A DNA stretch of 5,179 bases from Pseudomonadota bacterium (lineage in GTDB: Bacteria > Desulfobacterota > Syntrophia > Syntrophales > JADFWA01). The DNA lies in assembly GCA_030596145.1 (NCBI GenBank), contig JAUVKS010000150.1:1-5179 (forward strand). The letters run 5' to 3'. Below the pieces are notes generated by a model. The model searched no databases and had not been told where the DNA came from. It saw nothing but the letters and a program-made list of their open reading frames with translations. Each line of letters opens with the position of its first letter. The stretch's first letter is position 1. The translations under genes and the position numbers were made by a program. Shown here in pieces: positions 1 through 5,179 of this stretch.

Positions 1-396
1 GCACCCGGTTGTAGCTATAGAAAGCACACTGGCTGAAGGAAGAAAATGATACAGAGGTTTCTTTTCAACAGGATCAATATGTACCGCACAGGGATTACCA
101 TAAACCAGCGTATAAAGCTTACCGTTCTTGTTGACGTGAGACTGGCACCTGCTCCGGGCATTCGGCTCCAGGATACACTGATTCGGGCAGGTCAGGCACT
201 GGACATTTTTACCCAGCTCCACCTTATAATAGACTTCCTTCGACCACTTCCAGAGCTTCTCAGGGGCATCGTTTTGAATGATTTCTTTCTCATTTTTTCC
301 AGAAGACGAAAACCACCGCGCAAAGGCATCCGTGGGAGAAACGGCGAGCGTGCAGGCAATACCCGTTTTAATCAATTCCCTTCGCGTCAGGTACAT
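1..396 (-). CDS. amrS: AmmeMemoRadiSam system radical SAM enzyme (AmrS), Tat signal, 3' part cut by window edge
   Basis: The first 132 codons are present; the rest lies beyond the left edge. Residues 1-26 look like a twin-arginine signal: TRRELIK at 4-10 matches the S/TRRxFLK consensus, followed by a short hydrophobic stretch and a possible AFA cleavage site at 24-26. Then comes the N-terminal cysteine module of this family (C67, C70, C74, C84, C103) and the characteristic YGNPCAVHIDPVEKKPLYHF segment (99-118). The last residue, C132 in IATTGC, should be the first cysteine of the radical SAM CX3CX2C motif, whose remainder is missing here. Family members usually run about 330-400 residues, occur with AMMECR1 and Memo proteins, and resemble pyruvate formate-lyase activase; the substrate is not established. 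The start ATG overlaps the upstream TAA by one base (TAATG), and GGAGG lies 8 nt before it, a strong ribosome site. The family call is secure; export is a prediction, since the hydrophobic region is short. Confidence 0.9.
   Translation of the reverse strand, partial: MYLTRRELIKTGIACTLAVSPTDAFARWFSSSGKNEKEIIQNDAPEKLWKWSKEVYYKVELGKNVQCLTCPNQCILEPNARSRCQSHVNKNGKLYTLVYGNPCAVHIDPVEKKPLYHFLPSASVLSIATTGC
319..396 (-). other. Predicted twin-arginine (Tat) signal peptide of AmrS
   Basis: Codons 1-26 of the radical SAM gene. Both arginines (R5, R6) sit in T-R-R-E-L-I-K, which is close to the ideal Tat box. A modest hydrophobic stretch (about residues 11-20) and A-F-A at 24-26 follow. Tat exports folded, cofactor-loaded proteins, which would suit an iron-sulfur enzyme. 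The hydrophobic core is short and contains a cysteine, so a non-functional remnant is possible. Confidence 0.65.
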
Positions 397-635
397 TATC
401 TTTTCCTCCACCTCCGGATCACGAAATATATATTGATTGCCGCATGAACGGCAAAGACCACAATCAGAACATATACAAAGATGTTGTGTATATAAAGATA
501 ATTTTCGGCAGTTGCCAACCGCGAGATAAACTCATATTCCCCGGTTATACCGTATCCTGTAAACAACAGAACTGGTATAATAAAAAGAAGCAGCCAACCT
601 GTCAGTCGGTTTACCTTGATGAGATATTTATTCAT
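396..635 (-). CDS. Small two-helix membrane protein, cytochrome-b-like
   Basis: This 79-residue protein has two transmembrane helices (about 12-31 and 50-73), a short loop with acidic residues between them, and a very basic tail (RRWRKR), which places both ends in the cytoplasm. The second helix carries H50 and H64, spaced 14 residues apart. That is the spacing of the two heme ligands on one helix in b-type cytochromes, so the protein may bind heme as an oligomer or with a partner subunit. The first helix contains TGW and LLFTGYGITG, reminiscent of the first helix of cytochrome b561-like or DUF4405-like domains, but has no histidine. The start overlaps the upstream stop as ATGA, and the stop overlaps the amrS start as TAATG, so its synthesis is probably tied to both neighbours. 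It could be an electron-transfer or anchor partner of AmrS, but that is inference. The family assignment is tentative; that it is a real gene is likely from the overlaps. Confidence 0.7.
   Translation of the reverse strand: MNKYLIKVNRLTGWLLLFIIPVLLFTGYGITGEYEFISRLATAENYLYIHNIFVYVLIVVFAVHAAINIYFVIRRWRKR
405..409 (-). promoter_or_regulatory. Shine-Dalgarno site of amrS
   Basis: The minus strand reads GGAGG here, 8 nt before the ATG at 396 and inside the 3' end of the preceding 79-codon gene. It is the best ribosome site in the window and supports the chosen start, together with the one-base stop/start overlap. Confidence 0.75.
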
Positions 636-2779
636 ATCGAAGTCTTTCTCTGAACCAGCAACCCCAGGATGATGAATATTTTAAATACTATCAGAAGTGA
701 ACAGGTATAATAAATCCCAAAAACGGGGATAATAAAGAGGCTTACAACAAGCGCCCCCAAGCTTGCTCCCAAAAGATCTGCGGCATAAAGGGAGCCGGCC
801 GTTTCCCATGGAGAGGAAAAGAGAATCCTTCCGGCAATGGGGAACTCATACCCTGTCAATGCGCCGATAAGAACTGTCAGGACAGCAAGGACTGAGTTTC
901 CAAGCAGAGCCTGCCCCCAAAAGAGCATTATCATAAATAGAACGAGGTAGGCTACAATCGCCACTTCAATCCCCAAGATCGACCTGCTGCTTATTGCACG
1001 GTTTTTTGAAATCACTCTATTTGCCATGAAACTGCCCACGGCAAGCCCAAACATAAATGAAGCTATGATAAAGCCTATTCCGGTATAAACACTGCCGTGA
1101 AAAATCTGGTAACAGAGGAGAATAACTACCTCCATGGATGCAGCCGTAAAACCTGTCGAAAATATGGCCCTTCTGATCATCCCGATACGGGAAAAATATA
1201 GAACGAAGAAGAGAGAAACCGCAATCAAAATTATCCGGTAGTTTTCCTGGAACATACTAAGCCAGACACGCATCCGGTAGAAAAACGCCGTGGGACGAAA
1301 ATCGTGGTTTGTCGGAACATTATCAATAATAGCGCCTTCTACAAAGGAAAGTCTCTCAGGAGTGACTCTCCCTGCAAGGTAATTCTCATTTACGTAAACG
1401 GTTTCAATCTTCCGGGAAGAGATAAGCGAAGCTATATCAGAAGACAGCGACGAGTCGGAGGCGATGAAGATATTCCTTTCCCCCGGTATAATCAGGACAT
1501 TCTTGAAGATCTGTTTCAGTGTGTTTTTGAGGGTTGAGAGGAAGCGTGCCTGATCCTCACTGATATAATTCTCCGCCCCCGGAACACCGAAGCATATGAC
1601 AGCTCCCGGCAGGAGGACTGATTTGGCTTCTTTGAAGAATTCAAGGGTATAAAACCGGTTGAGCTGGAGCGATCCGGGAGGGGGAAGATCAAGGATGATG
1701 GCGTCATATTTTTTATCCGTTTTTTGGATAAATTTTCTACCATCATCCTGATGCAGGTGTACCTCCGGCGGGAAACGAACATCAAGGTGCTGCATCCCGG
1801 CGGATATTATAGCGGGATCGAGCTCAACATAATCAAGATGCCCGACATTATACTTCAGGATTTCGTCAACAACACCGGCCATACCGCCTGAAATCAGGAG
1901 GACGGACTCAACTTTCGGAAGCTGAGGAAGTGCGTAATGCACGATTTCCTCATTGGCAAAGGTGTTGGGAATCGAGAAGAGATGCCCCCCGCTCTCGAAA
2001 AAGGATATCTGGTCATGACTCTGTGTGACAACCAGCCTTCCGTAAGGGGATTCCCGGTGATCTACTATCTTCTGGTGCGGATAAAGCCATCGCAGGGAGA
2101 TGTTATCCAGGTTTACAAACCAGCCAATACAAAAAAGGGATATCAGCGCGAAGATTCCCAGAAAGCTGTAAAATAATCCCTTACCGTAACCATCAGGCTT
2201 AAGTGATAGAAACCCCATAAGACATAAAAAGGCGGGAAGATACAAGGCGGTCAGATTGTTACAAAAGTGAACAAGGATGAAGGTGAAAATAACCCCTCCC
2301 AGTATATCGCCGATATTGTCAAAAAAGTAGACTCTTCCGATGCTGCGATCATCGGGACCGCTGAAGGCGAGGACACTGCAGGCAAGGGTAAGCAGTCCCC
2401 CGGAAAGAATGCAATATGGAAGCAGCAGAATCAATGCCCATATGATGAGGGGTCCGATGCCGGGAAGTTCCCCCCTGATGAAGAGCTCATTTCTGAGAAA
2501 GCGGATAATGATAATATGAAAAATAGGCAGAAAGGCAACAAAATAAAGGGATATGCGAAGCAGGGCCATCTGCACCCGTCCAGATGTTATAAACTTCCCC
2601 AGCCATGCCCCCAATCCCGTAAGCAGAAGCCAGAGCGAAAAGAGAACCCCAAGAACTATCTCATTCCCTTCAAAAACATTTATAAATTCACGGATAACGG
2701 TAATCTGGGTGATTACCGAAGATATACCGAGGACAGTAATCGCAAAGGGAATAGCAAGGGTATTGGTGTTTCGTGCCAT
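632..2779 (-). CDS. Polytopic membrane protein with embedded spermidine-synthase-like domain
   Basis: This 715-residue protein belongs to the family often annotated 'fused MFS/spermidine synthase'. Seven predicted helices (about 8-222) precede a soluble Rossmann domain (about 238-445), and seven more follow (about 512-708). The soluble part shows the SAM/decarboxylated-SAM fold: LLISGGMAGVVDEIL (294-308, glycine loop), VELDP with E319 (ribose-binding acid), DDG at 345-347, and YDAIILDLPPPGS (358-370) leading into LNRFYTLEFF. The second catalytic-site aspartate of true aminopropyltransferases (DSSD) is proline here (DLPP), so classical spermidine synthesis is doubtful. Positive residues in loops 2-3, 6-7, 8-9 and 10-11 and in the tail predict both termini inside and the Rossmann domain outside. 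The start is bounded by an in-frame TAA two codons upstream; AGAGG lies 12 nt before the ATG, a weakly placed ribosome site. It heads the operon with the cytochrome-like gene and amrS. Its biochemical function is unknown. Confidence 0.88.
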   Translation of the reverse strand: MARNTNTLAIPFAITVLGISSVITQITVIREFINVFEGNEIVLGVLFSLWLLLTGLGAWLGKFITSGRVQMALLRISLYFVAFLPIFHIIIIRFLRNELFIRGELPGIGPLIIWALILLLPYCILSGGLLTLACSVLAFSGPDDRSIGRVYFFDNIGDILGGVIFTFILVHFCNNLTALYLPAFLCLMGFLSLKPDGYGKGLFYSFLGIFALISLFCIGWFVNLDNISLRWLYPHQKIVDHRESPYGRLVVTQSHDQISFFESGGHLFSIPNTFANEEIVHYALPQLPKVESVLLISGGMAGVVDEILKYNVGHLDYVELDPAIISAGMQHLDVRFPPEVHLHQDDGRKFIQKTDKKYDAIILDLPPPGSLQLNRFYTLEFFKEAKSVLLPGAVICFGVPGAENYISEDQARFLSTLKNTLKQIFKNVLIIPGERNIFIASDSSLSSDIASLISSRKIETVYVNENYLAGRVTPERLSFVEGAIIDNVPTNHDFRPTAFFYRMRVWLSMFQENYRIILIAVSLFFVLYFSRIGMIRRAIFSTGFTAASMEVVILLCYQIFHGSVYTGIGFIIASFMFGLAVGSFMANRVISKNRAISSRSILGIEVAIVAYLVLFMIMLFWGQALLGNSVLAVLTVLIGALTGYEFPIAGRILFSSPWETAGSLYAADLLGASLGALVVSLFIIPVFGIYYTCSLLIVFKIFIILGLLVQRKTSI
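1445..2068 (-). other. Spermidine-synthase-like Rossmann domain inside the 715-residue protein
   Basis: Residues about 238-445. It begins with a strand-rich lead-in (RESPYGRLVVTQ, 242-253) typical of the small N-terminal domain of aminopropyltransferases. The nucleotide-binding core has its glycine loop at 294-303, the acidic E319 and D346. At 364-368 the sequence is D-L-P-P-P where the enzyme family has D-S-S-D-P. The domain sits between predicted helices 7 and 8. Confidence 0.8.
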
Positions 2780-2792
2780 GGATTATTTAAAC

Positions 2793-2797
2793 CTCTG
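2793..2797 (-). promoter_or_regulatory. Possible Shine-Dalgarno site of the 715-residue protein gene
   Basis: The minus strand reads AGAGG, 12 nt before the ATG at 2779. The spacing is longer than ideal. An in-frame TAA lies between the site and the ATG, so no earlier start is possible, and this is the only purine-rich stretch nearby. Confidence 0.45.
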
Positions 2798-2808
2798 AGG
2801 GTTTCTCA

Positions 2809-2893
2809 TGTGATTGCTTCGTCACTACAGTTCCTCACAATGACATTACAAAAACCTTTTCCGTCATTGCGAGCCGAAGGCGTGGCAATCTCA
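2809..2893. repeat. Imperfect inverted repeat, 'GATTGC…CAATGAC' family
   Basis: Left arm 2812-2844 starts GATTGC and ends CTCACAATGAC. Right arm 2863-2890 starts GTCATTGCGAG and ends GCAATC. The arms form an 11-pair inner stem (2834-2844 with 2863-2873, one mismatch in DNA, a G-U pair in minus-strand RNA), an outer GATTGC/GCAATC stem (2812-2817 with 2885-2890), an unpaired middle section of unequal length (16 and 11 nt), and an 18-nt loop containing AAAAACCTTTT. This end signature is familiar from dispersed intergenic repeats in many environmental bacteria, in which GTCATTGCGAG…GCAATCTC copies occur in large numbers. It resembles a REP-like or miniature non-autonomous element. Dispersal in this genome cannot be seen from one window. 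Confidence 0.75.
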
Positions 2894-2966
2894 CTTTAAT
2901 ATCCTTGAAATAAAAGCACTACATGATATACTTATATTTCTGACGGCGTTCACTTTCATAGATACT

Positions 2967-3353
2967 TCAAACCCCTTTCTCCCGCTTCAATTTAATCGGC
3001 CTGAACCAGAAGGAAAGCAAAACGATTATGAAAAAAATCAGTGTCAGATAGGTGATTCTCTCAAGGGTTACTAAATCTTCAATATAGATCATACTCTCTA
3101 CTTTTTCTATTATAAAGGATCCTGGGTAGACGGCACCGGATATATCTTTCGATTTCAGGTAAGCTTCAAGATAGGTCAGGGGGCAGACAGTATGAGTAAG
3201 CTGCATAATGATTGCTGCGATCAGGGCAGCCAGGTGAAGTAACCTCCACCTGGACAAATTGAAATAGAGAAACACCGGAAACCCCAGTACCACAAACAGA
3301 ATCCACATAAAGTGGGTAAATATAACAAAATCGGCAGCAACTTTGTAAAACAT
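2967..3353 (-). CDS. DUF2784 family membrane protein
   Basis: The 128-residue protein is read from the ATG at 3353. It opens with the family hallmark of a membrane helix starting almost at the N-terminus (MFYKVAADFVIFTHFMWILF, 1-20). A second helix (about 38-55) begins with W36 and H40. Next come the conserved CPLTYLE block (57-63) and the YPGSFI segment (76-81), and a last helix (about 98-116) followed by a basic tail (KLKREKGV). Family members are usually about 120-140 residues, have no assigned biochemical function and are often found next to unrelated housekeeping genes. An upstream in-frame ATG at 3413 would add 20 residues not usual in the family and would overlap pcm, so the shorter start is chosen; its ribosome site is weak (GGA, 3 nt before ATG). 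The gene is divergent from pcm and could be co-transcribed with the 715-residue protein gene downstream across a 187-bp gap. Family call confident; role unknown. Confidence 0.85.
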   Translation of the reverse strand: MFYKVAADFVIFTHFMWILFVVLGFPVFLYFNLSRWRLLHLAALIAAIIMQLTHTVCPLTYLEAYLKSKDISGAVYPGSFIIEKVESMIYIEDLVTLERITYLTLIFFIIVLLSFWFRPIKLKREKGV

Positions 3354-3369
3354 TGTTCCATAATAATAC
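3343..3369 (+). promoter_or_regulatory. Weak candidate promoter for pcm in the divergent start region
   Basis: TTGTAA (3343-3348) and TAATAC (3364-3369) are separated by 15 bp, shorter than the optimal 17. If used, transcription would begin within a base or two of the ATG at 3377, giving a nearly leaderless mRNA, which agrees with the absence of a Shine-Dalgarno site before pcm. This is a weak motif match in AT-rich sequence and may be chance; the true promoter could lie farther inside the DUF2784 gene. Confidence 0.25.
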
Positions 3370-3376
3370 CATAAAA

Positions 3377-3451
3377 ATGAATAAATTCTGGAAAATAATA
3401 TCAATATCAGCACTGATCTTCTTTATCGCAGCCATCTCACCGGTAAAAGGA
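3377..3451 (+). other. Predicted Sec-type signal peptide of Pcm
   Basis: Codons 1-25: two lysines at K3 and K6, then a hydrophobic core with many Ile, Ala and Phe residues (8-20), then SPVKG and A26. It could also stay uncleaved as a membrane anchor, because the residues before the predicted cut (V-K-G) are not an ideal A-x-A. Its coding sequence overlaps the likely promoter zone of the divergent DUF2784 gene. Confidence 0.7.
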
Positions 3452-4114
3452 GCATTTAAGGCCGACTCCGATGAGAAGACTTTTACGTCTATGCGAAAAG
3501 GGATGGTAAACAAACAAATTATCAGGAGGGGTGTCCGGAATGAAGATGTTATCCGGGCAATGATGACCGTTCCCCGCCACCGGTTTGTCCCGAAAGGGTG
3601 GGTACTGATGGCCTATGACGACACACCCCTGCCGATAGGTTACGGACAGACAATCTCCCAGCCCTATATTGTGGCATACATGACAGAAATCCTTAACCTG
3701 GATAAGGAGAGCCAGGTTCTCGAAGTCGGAACAGGTTCGGGCTACCAGGCGGCAATCCTTTCCTGTATCGCAAAGGAGGTATGCACGATTGAGATCATCC
3801 CGGAACTTGCAGAACCGGCATCTCTCAGATTGAAAAAACTGGATTATCAAAATGTTAAAGTCACATGCGGCGACGGTTACTACGGCTGGCCGGAACATGC
3901 GCCTTTCGATGCCATAATCGTAACCGCTGCGGCCGGCCATATTCCTCCGCCACTTTTGAAACAACTCAAAGCGGGCGGCAGGATGGTCATCCCCGTTGGC
4001 GGCCCCTTCATGATTCAGAATCTGATCCTGGTGGAAAAGGACAACGCCGGAAAAATAACCACCAGAAACCTGATGTCAGTACGTTTCGTACCCCTTACCG
4101 GTAAGCACGAATAA
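3377..4114 (+). CDS. pcm: Protein-L-isoaspartate O-methyltransferase with N-terminal export signal
   Basis: This 245-residue enzyme is predicted to transfer a methyl group from SAM to isoaspartyl residues of damaged proteins, starting their repair. Family motifs occur in order: PRHRFVP (66-72), PIGYGQTISQP (86-96), the SAM loop VLEVGTGSGY (114-123), acidic E139, CGDG (164-167), PFDAIIVTAA (176-185), GGRMVIPVG (200-208) and the closing VRFVPLTG. The catalytic domain corresponds to the usual ~205-residue cytosolic form and begins near M43. Ahead of it residues 1-25 form a Sec-type signal: KFWK, a hydrophobic core (8-20) and a possible cleavage site after SPVKG or nearby. Signal-bearing homologues are common in related bacteria. 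No Shine-Dalgarno site precedes ATG 3377; a TTG at 3353 would add eight residues before the signal, and ATGs at 3491 or 3503 would give a cytosolic form. The signal favours 3377. The next gene starts one codon after the stop. Confidence 0.93.
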   Translation: MNKFWKIISISALIFFIAAISPVKGAFKADSDEKTFTSMRKGMVNKQIIRRGVRNEDVIRAMMTVPRHRFVPKGWVLMAYDDTPLPIGYGQTISQPYIVAYMTEILNLDKESQVLEVGTGSGYQAAILSCIAKEVCTIEIIPELAEPASLRLKKLDYQNVKVTCGDGYYGWPEHAPFDAIIVTAAAGHIPPPLLKQLKAGGRMVIPVGGPFMIQNLILVEKDNAGKITTRNLMSVRFVPLTGKHE

Positions 4115-4117
4115 CCC

Positions 4118-5179
4118 ATGACCTCACACCCGTCAATCAAGAGAACCCAGCTTTCTGTCTTCCTTATCTCAACCGCCCTGATAACCTACGAAATACTCCT
4201 GTTCAAGATATTCTCCATACAGTACTGGCACCACTTCGCCTACCTGATTGTCAGTATCGCCCTGCTCGGCTTCGGCGCAAGCGGCACCTTCATTTTTCTG
4301 TTTAAAACAAAGCTGAAAAACAACTTTTCAACGGTCTTATACCTCTTCCCCCTTCTGCTGCTTCTATCCATCTGGATAAATATCTGCCTGAGCTATGTTA
4401 TCGCCTTCAACCCGCTCATGATAATCTGGCAGCCGTTTGAAACATTGAATCTTCTCTATATCAGCCTTGCCATGTTCATCCCATTTTTCCTCGGCGCCGT
4501 GTGCATAGGACTCAGTTTTTCCATCTTCCCGAAAAATATCTACAGGATATACTTCTCCAACCTGACAGGCTCCGGTATCGGAAGCCTTTTGATACTGCTC
4601 ACAGTTTTTCACTTAGGTCCTTATGAAATTATCCTCATTATTTCCATAATAACTATCTGTGCGACTCTTGCAGCTGCGAGCGGCCGCACGCAGACCGTGG
4701 TTTCGGCAATCATCCTGATTGCGATAGTCCCGCTCTACCTTATTTTGCTGCATGACAAGCCGGTATACATGAGCAAATTCAAGGACCTCTCTCTTGCCAG
4801 AAGCCAGATGGGGGCAAAAATTGAGGCGGAAACATTCGGCCCGCTCGGCCTTGTCACCGTTCTGGACAACCCTGCATACCATTACCTGCCCGACCTGAGC
4901 CTGAACTGTCCATTTGAATTGCCGAAGCAGAAAGGCCTTTTCCTGAATGGAGATTCGGCGGGCGCCATCAACAGGTTCACTGGAGACATGGAGGACATAC
5001 GCTTCATGGATTATCGCACTACCTCCCTTCCCTACAAGCTTTTGAACGATCCGGATGTGCTCATCATCGGCGGAGGGGCGGGAACGGAGATACTGAACGC
5101 GAAGTTCCACATGGCAAAGGACATTTCCGTTGTGGAAATGAACGGGGATATTATCCGTCTCATGCAGGGGAAATATCGC
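4118..5179 (+). CDS. Second polytopic spermidine-synthase-like / SAM-fold membrane protein, cut by right edge
   Basis: The frame is open from ATG 4118 to the window end (354 codons, no stop), so the C-terminus is missing. Seven predicted helices occupy about residues 10-31, 38-63, 70-95, 109-136, 145-166, 168-187 and 193-212. A soluble region follows with GPLGLVTVLDNP (241-252), the SAM-type glycine loop VLIIGGGAGTEIL (314-326) and E340 in VVEMN at the ribose-binding position. The catalytic region lies beyond the edge. Basic residues at 8-9, 64-68, 139-143 and 190 predict the N-terminus inside and the soluble domain outside, as in the 715-residue protein of the opposite operon. The sequences are otherwise quite different, so this is a distant relative rather than a recent duplicate. 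ATG 4118 follows the pcm TAA by one codon in the same frame; only a poor GGTAAG lies 12 nt upstream, so translation is probably coupled to pcm. Function is unknown; a methyltransferase is equally possible. Confidence 0.82.
   Translation, partial: MTSHPSIKRTQLSVFLISTALITYEILLFKIFSIQYWHHFAYLIVSIALLGFGASGTFIFLFKTKLKNNFSTVLYLFPLLLLLSIWINICLSYVIAFNPLMIIWQPFETLNLLYISLAMFIPFFLGAVCIGLSFSIFPKNIYRIYFSNLTGSGIGSLLILLTVFHLGPYEIILIISIITICATLAAASGRTQTVVSAIILIAIVPLYLILLHDKPVYMSKFKDLSLARSQMGAKIEAETFGPLGLVTVLDNPAYHYLPDLSLNCPFELPKQKGLFLNGDSAGAINRFTGDMEDIRFMDYRTTSLPYKLLNDPDVLIIGGGAGTEILNAKFHMAKDISVVEMNGDIIRLMQGKYR

Larger units (their letters stand above)
2780..2966. other. Intergenic region between two minus-strand genes
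   Basis: A 187-bp AT-rich gap lies between the stop of the DUF2784 gene and the start of the 715-residue protein gene. About half is taken up by an inverted repeat. The part from 2895 to 2966 has no hairpin followed by a T run on the minus strand, and I see no convincing -35/-10 pair. The promoter of the large downstream operon is probably here but cannot be placed. I see no small ORF of note and no known riboswitch structure. Confidence 0.6.

Noticed and set aside
46..447. 133-codon plus-strand open frame
   Set aside because: Antisense to amrS, whose cysteine motifs and Tat signal are clear; no recognisable domain in the antisense product.
2809..2893. Inverted repeat as an intrinsic terminator of the DUF2784 gene
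   Set aside because: On the minus strand the stem is not followed by a U tract, and the arms match a dispersed-repeat signature better. Some termination effect is still possible.
2267..2899. 210-codon plus-strand open frame
   Set aside because: It lies antisense to the well-supported 715-residue membrane protein, is low in hydrophobic order and rich in K, N, Q, P and D without any motif, and ends in the inverted repeat. It is a shadow frame.
2780..2966. SAM riboswitch ahead of the SAM-linked operon
   Set aside because: I looked because of the SAM theme, but the only structure visible is the repeat hairpin. I do not see the multi-helix core of a SAM-I, SAM-II or SAH aptamer.
3354..3413. Upstream ATG at 3413 for the DUF2784 gene
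   Set aside because: It would add 20 residues absent from usual family members and run into pcm. The family normally begins with the helix that starts at the 3353 Met.
3437..3964. 175-codon minus-strand open frame
   Set aside because: Antisense to pcm, which has every family motif; the antisense product has no recognisable domain.
4112..4120. Read-through fusion of pcm with the next gene
   Set aside because: The two genes are in the same frame across TAA-CCC-ATG, but TAA is a strong stop, no stimulatory structure is seen, and a soluble exported enzyme fused to a seven-helix protein is implausible. Coupled reinitiation is simpler.
4613..5110. 165-codon minus-strand open frame, with another at 4364-4612
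   Set aside because: Both are antisense to the second membrane protein, whose helices and glycine loop are clear; the products show no motif.

Overview
The window reads as a gene-dense piece of the chromosome of an anaerobic, environmental bacterium. The Tat-tagged AmrS, the polytopic spermidine-synthase-like proteins and an intergenic inverted repeat of the 'GTCATTGCGAG…GCAATC' type fit Desulfobacterota or Nitrospirota best. That placement is an impression from gene content, not a phylogenetic result. No insertion sequence, phage gene, CRISPR array, tRNA or rRNA was seen.

Layout. Bases 1-2779 hold a tightly packed minus-strand operon read right to left. It contains a 715-residue polytopic membrane protein with an embedded spermidine-synthase-like domain (632-2779), a 79-residue two-helix cytochrome-b-like protein (396-635) and the 5' third of a Tat-tagged AmmeMemoRadiSam radical SAM enzyme, AmrS (1-396, cut by the left edge). 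The junctions are a 4-base ATGA overlap and a 1-base TAATG overlap, so translation is probably coupled. Bases 2780-2966 are non-coding and carry a long imperfect inverted repeat. A DUF2784 membrane protein (2967-3353, minus) lies head to head with a signal-peptide-bearing protein-L-isoaspartate methyltransferase, pcm (3377-4114, plus). Their start codons are only 23 bp apart. One codon after the pcm stop begins a second, different polytopic spermidine-synthase-like protein (4118 to the right edge, cut).

How the genes may work together. Four of the six genes encode S-adenosylmethionine-dependent or SAM-fold proteins. For each of them the sequence points out of the cytoplasm: a twin-arginine signal on AmrS, a Sec-type signal on Pcm, and in both spermidine-synthase-like proteins seven predicted N-terminal helices whose positive loops put the nucleotide-binding domain on the outer face. 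Established biochemistry places SAM in the cytoplasm, so either these predictions are wrong or the locus belongs to an unusual extracytoplasmic SAM-linked modification or repair system. This is the main hypothesis from the window, and it is an inference from signals and topology rather than a demonstrated system.
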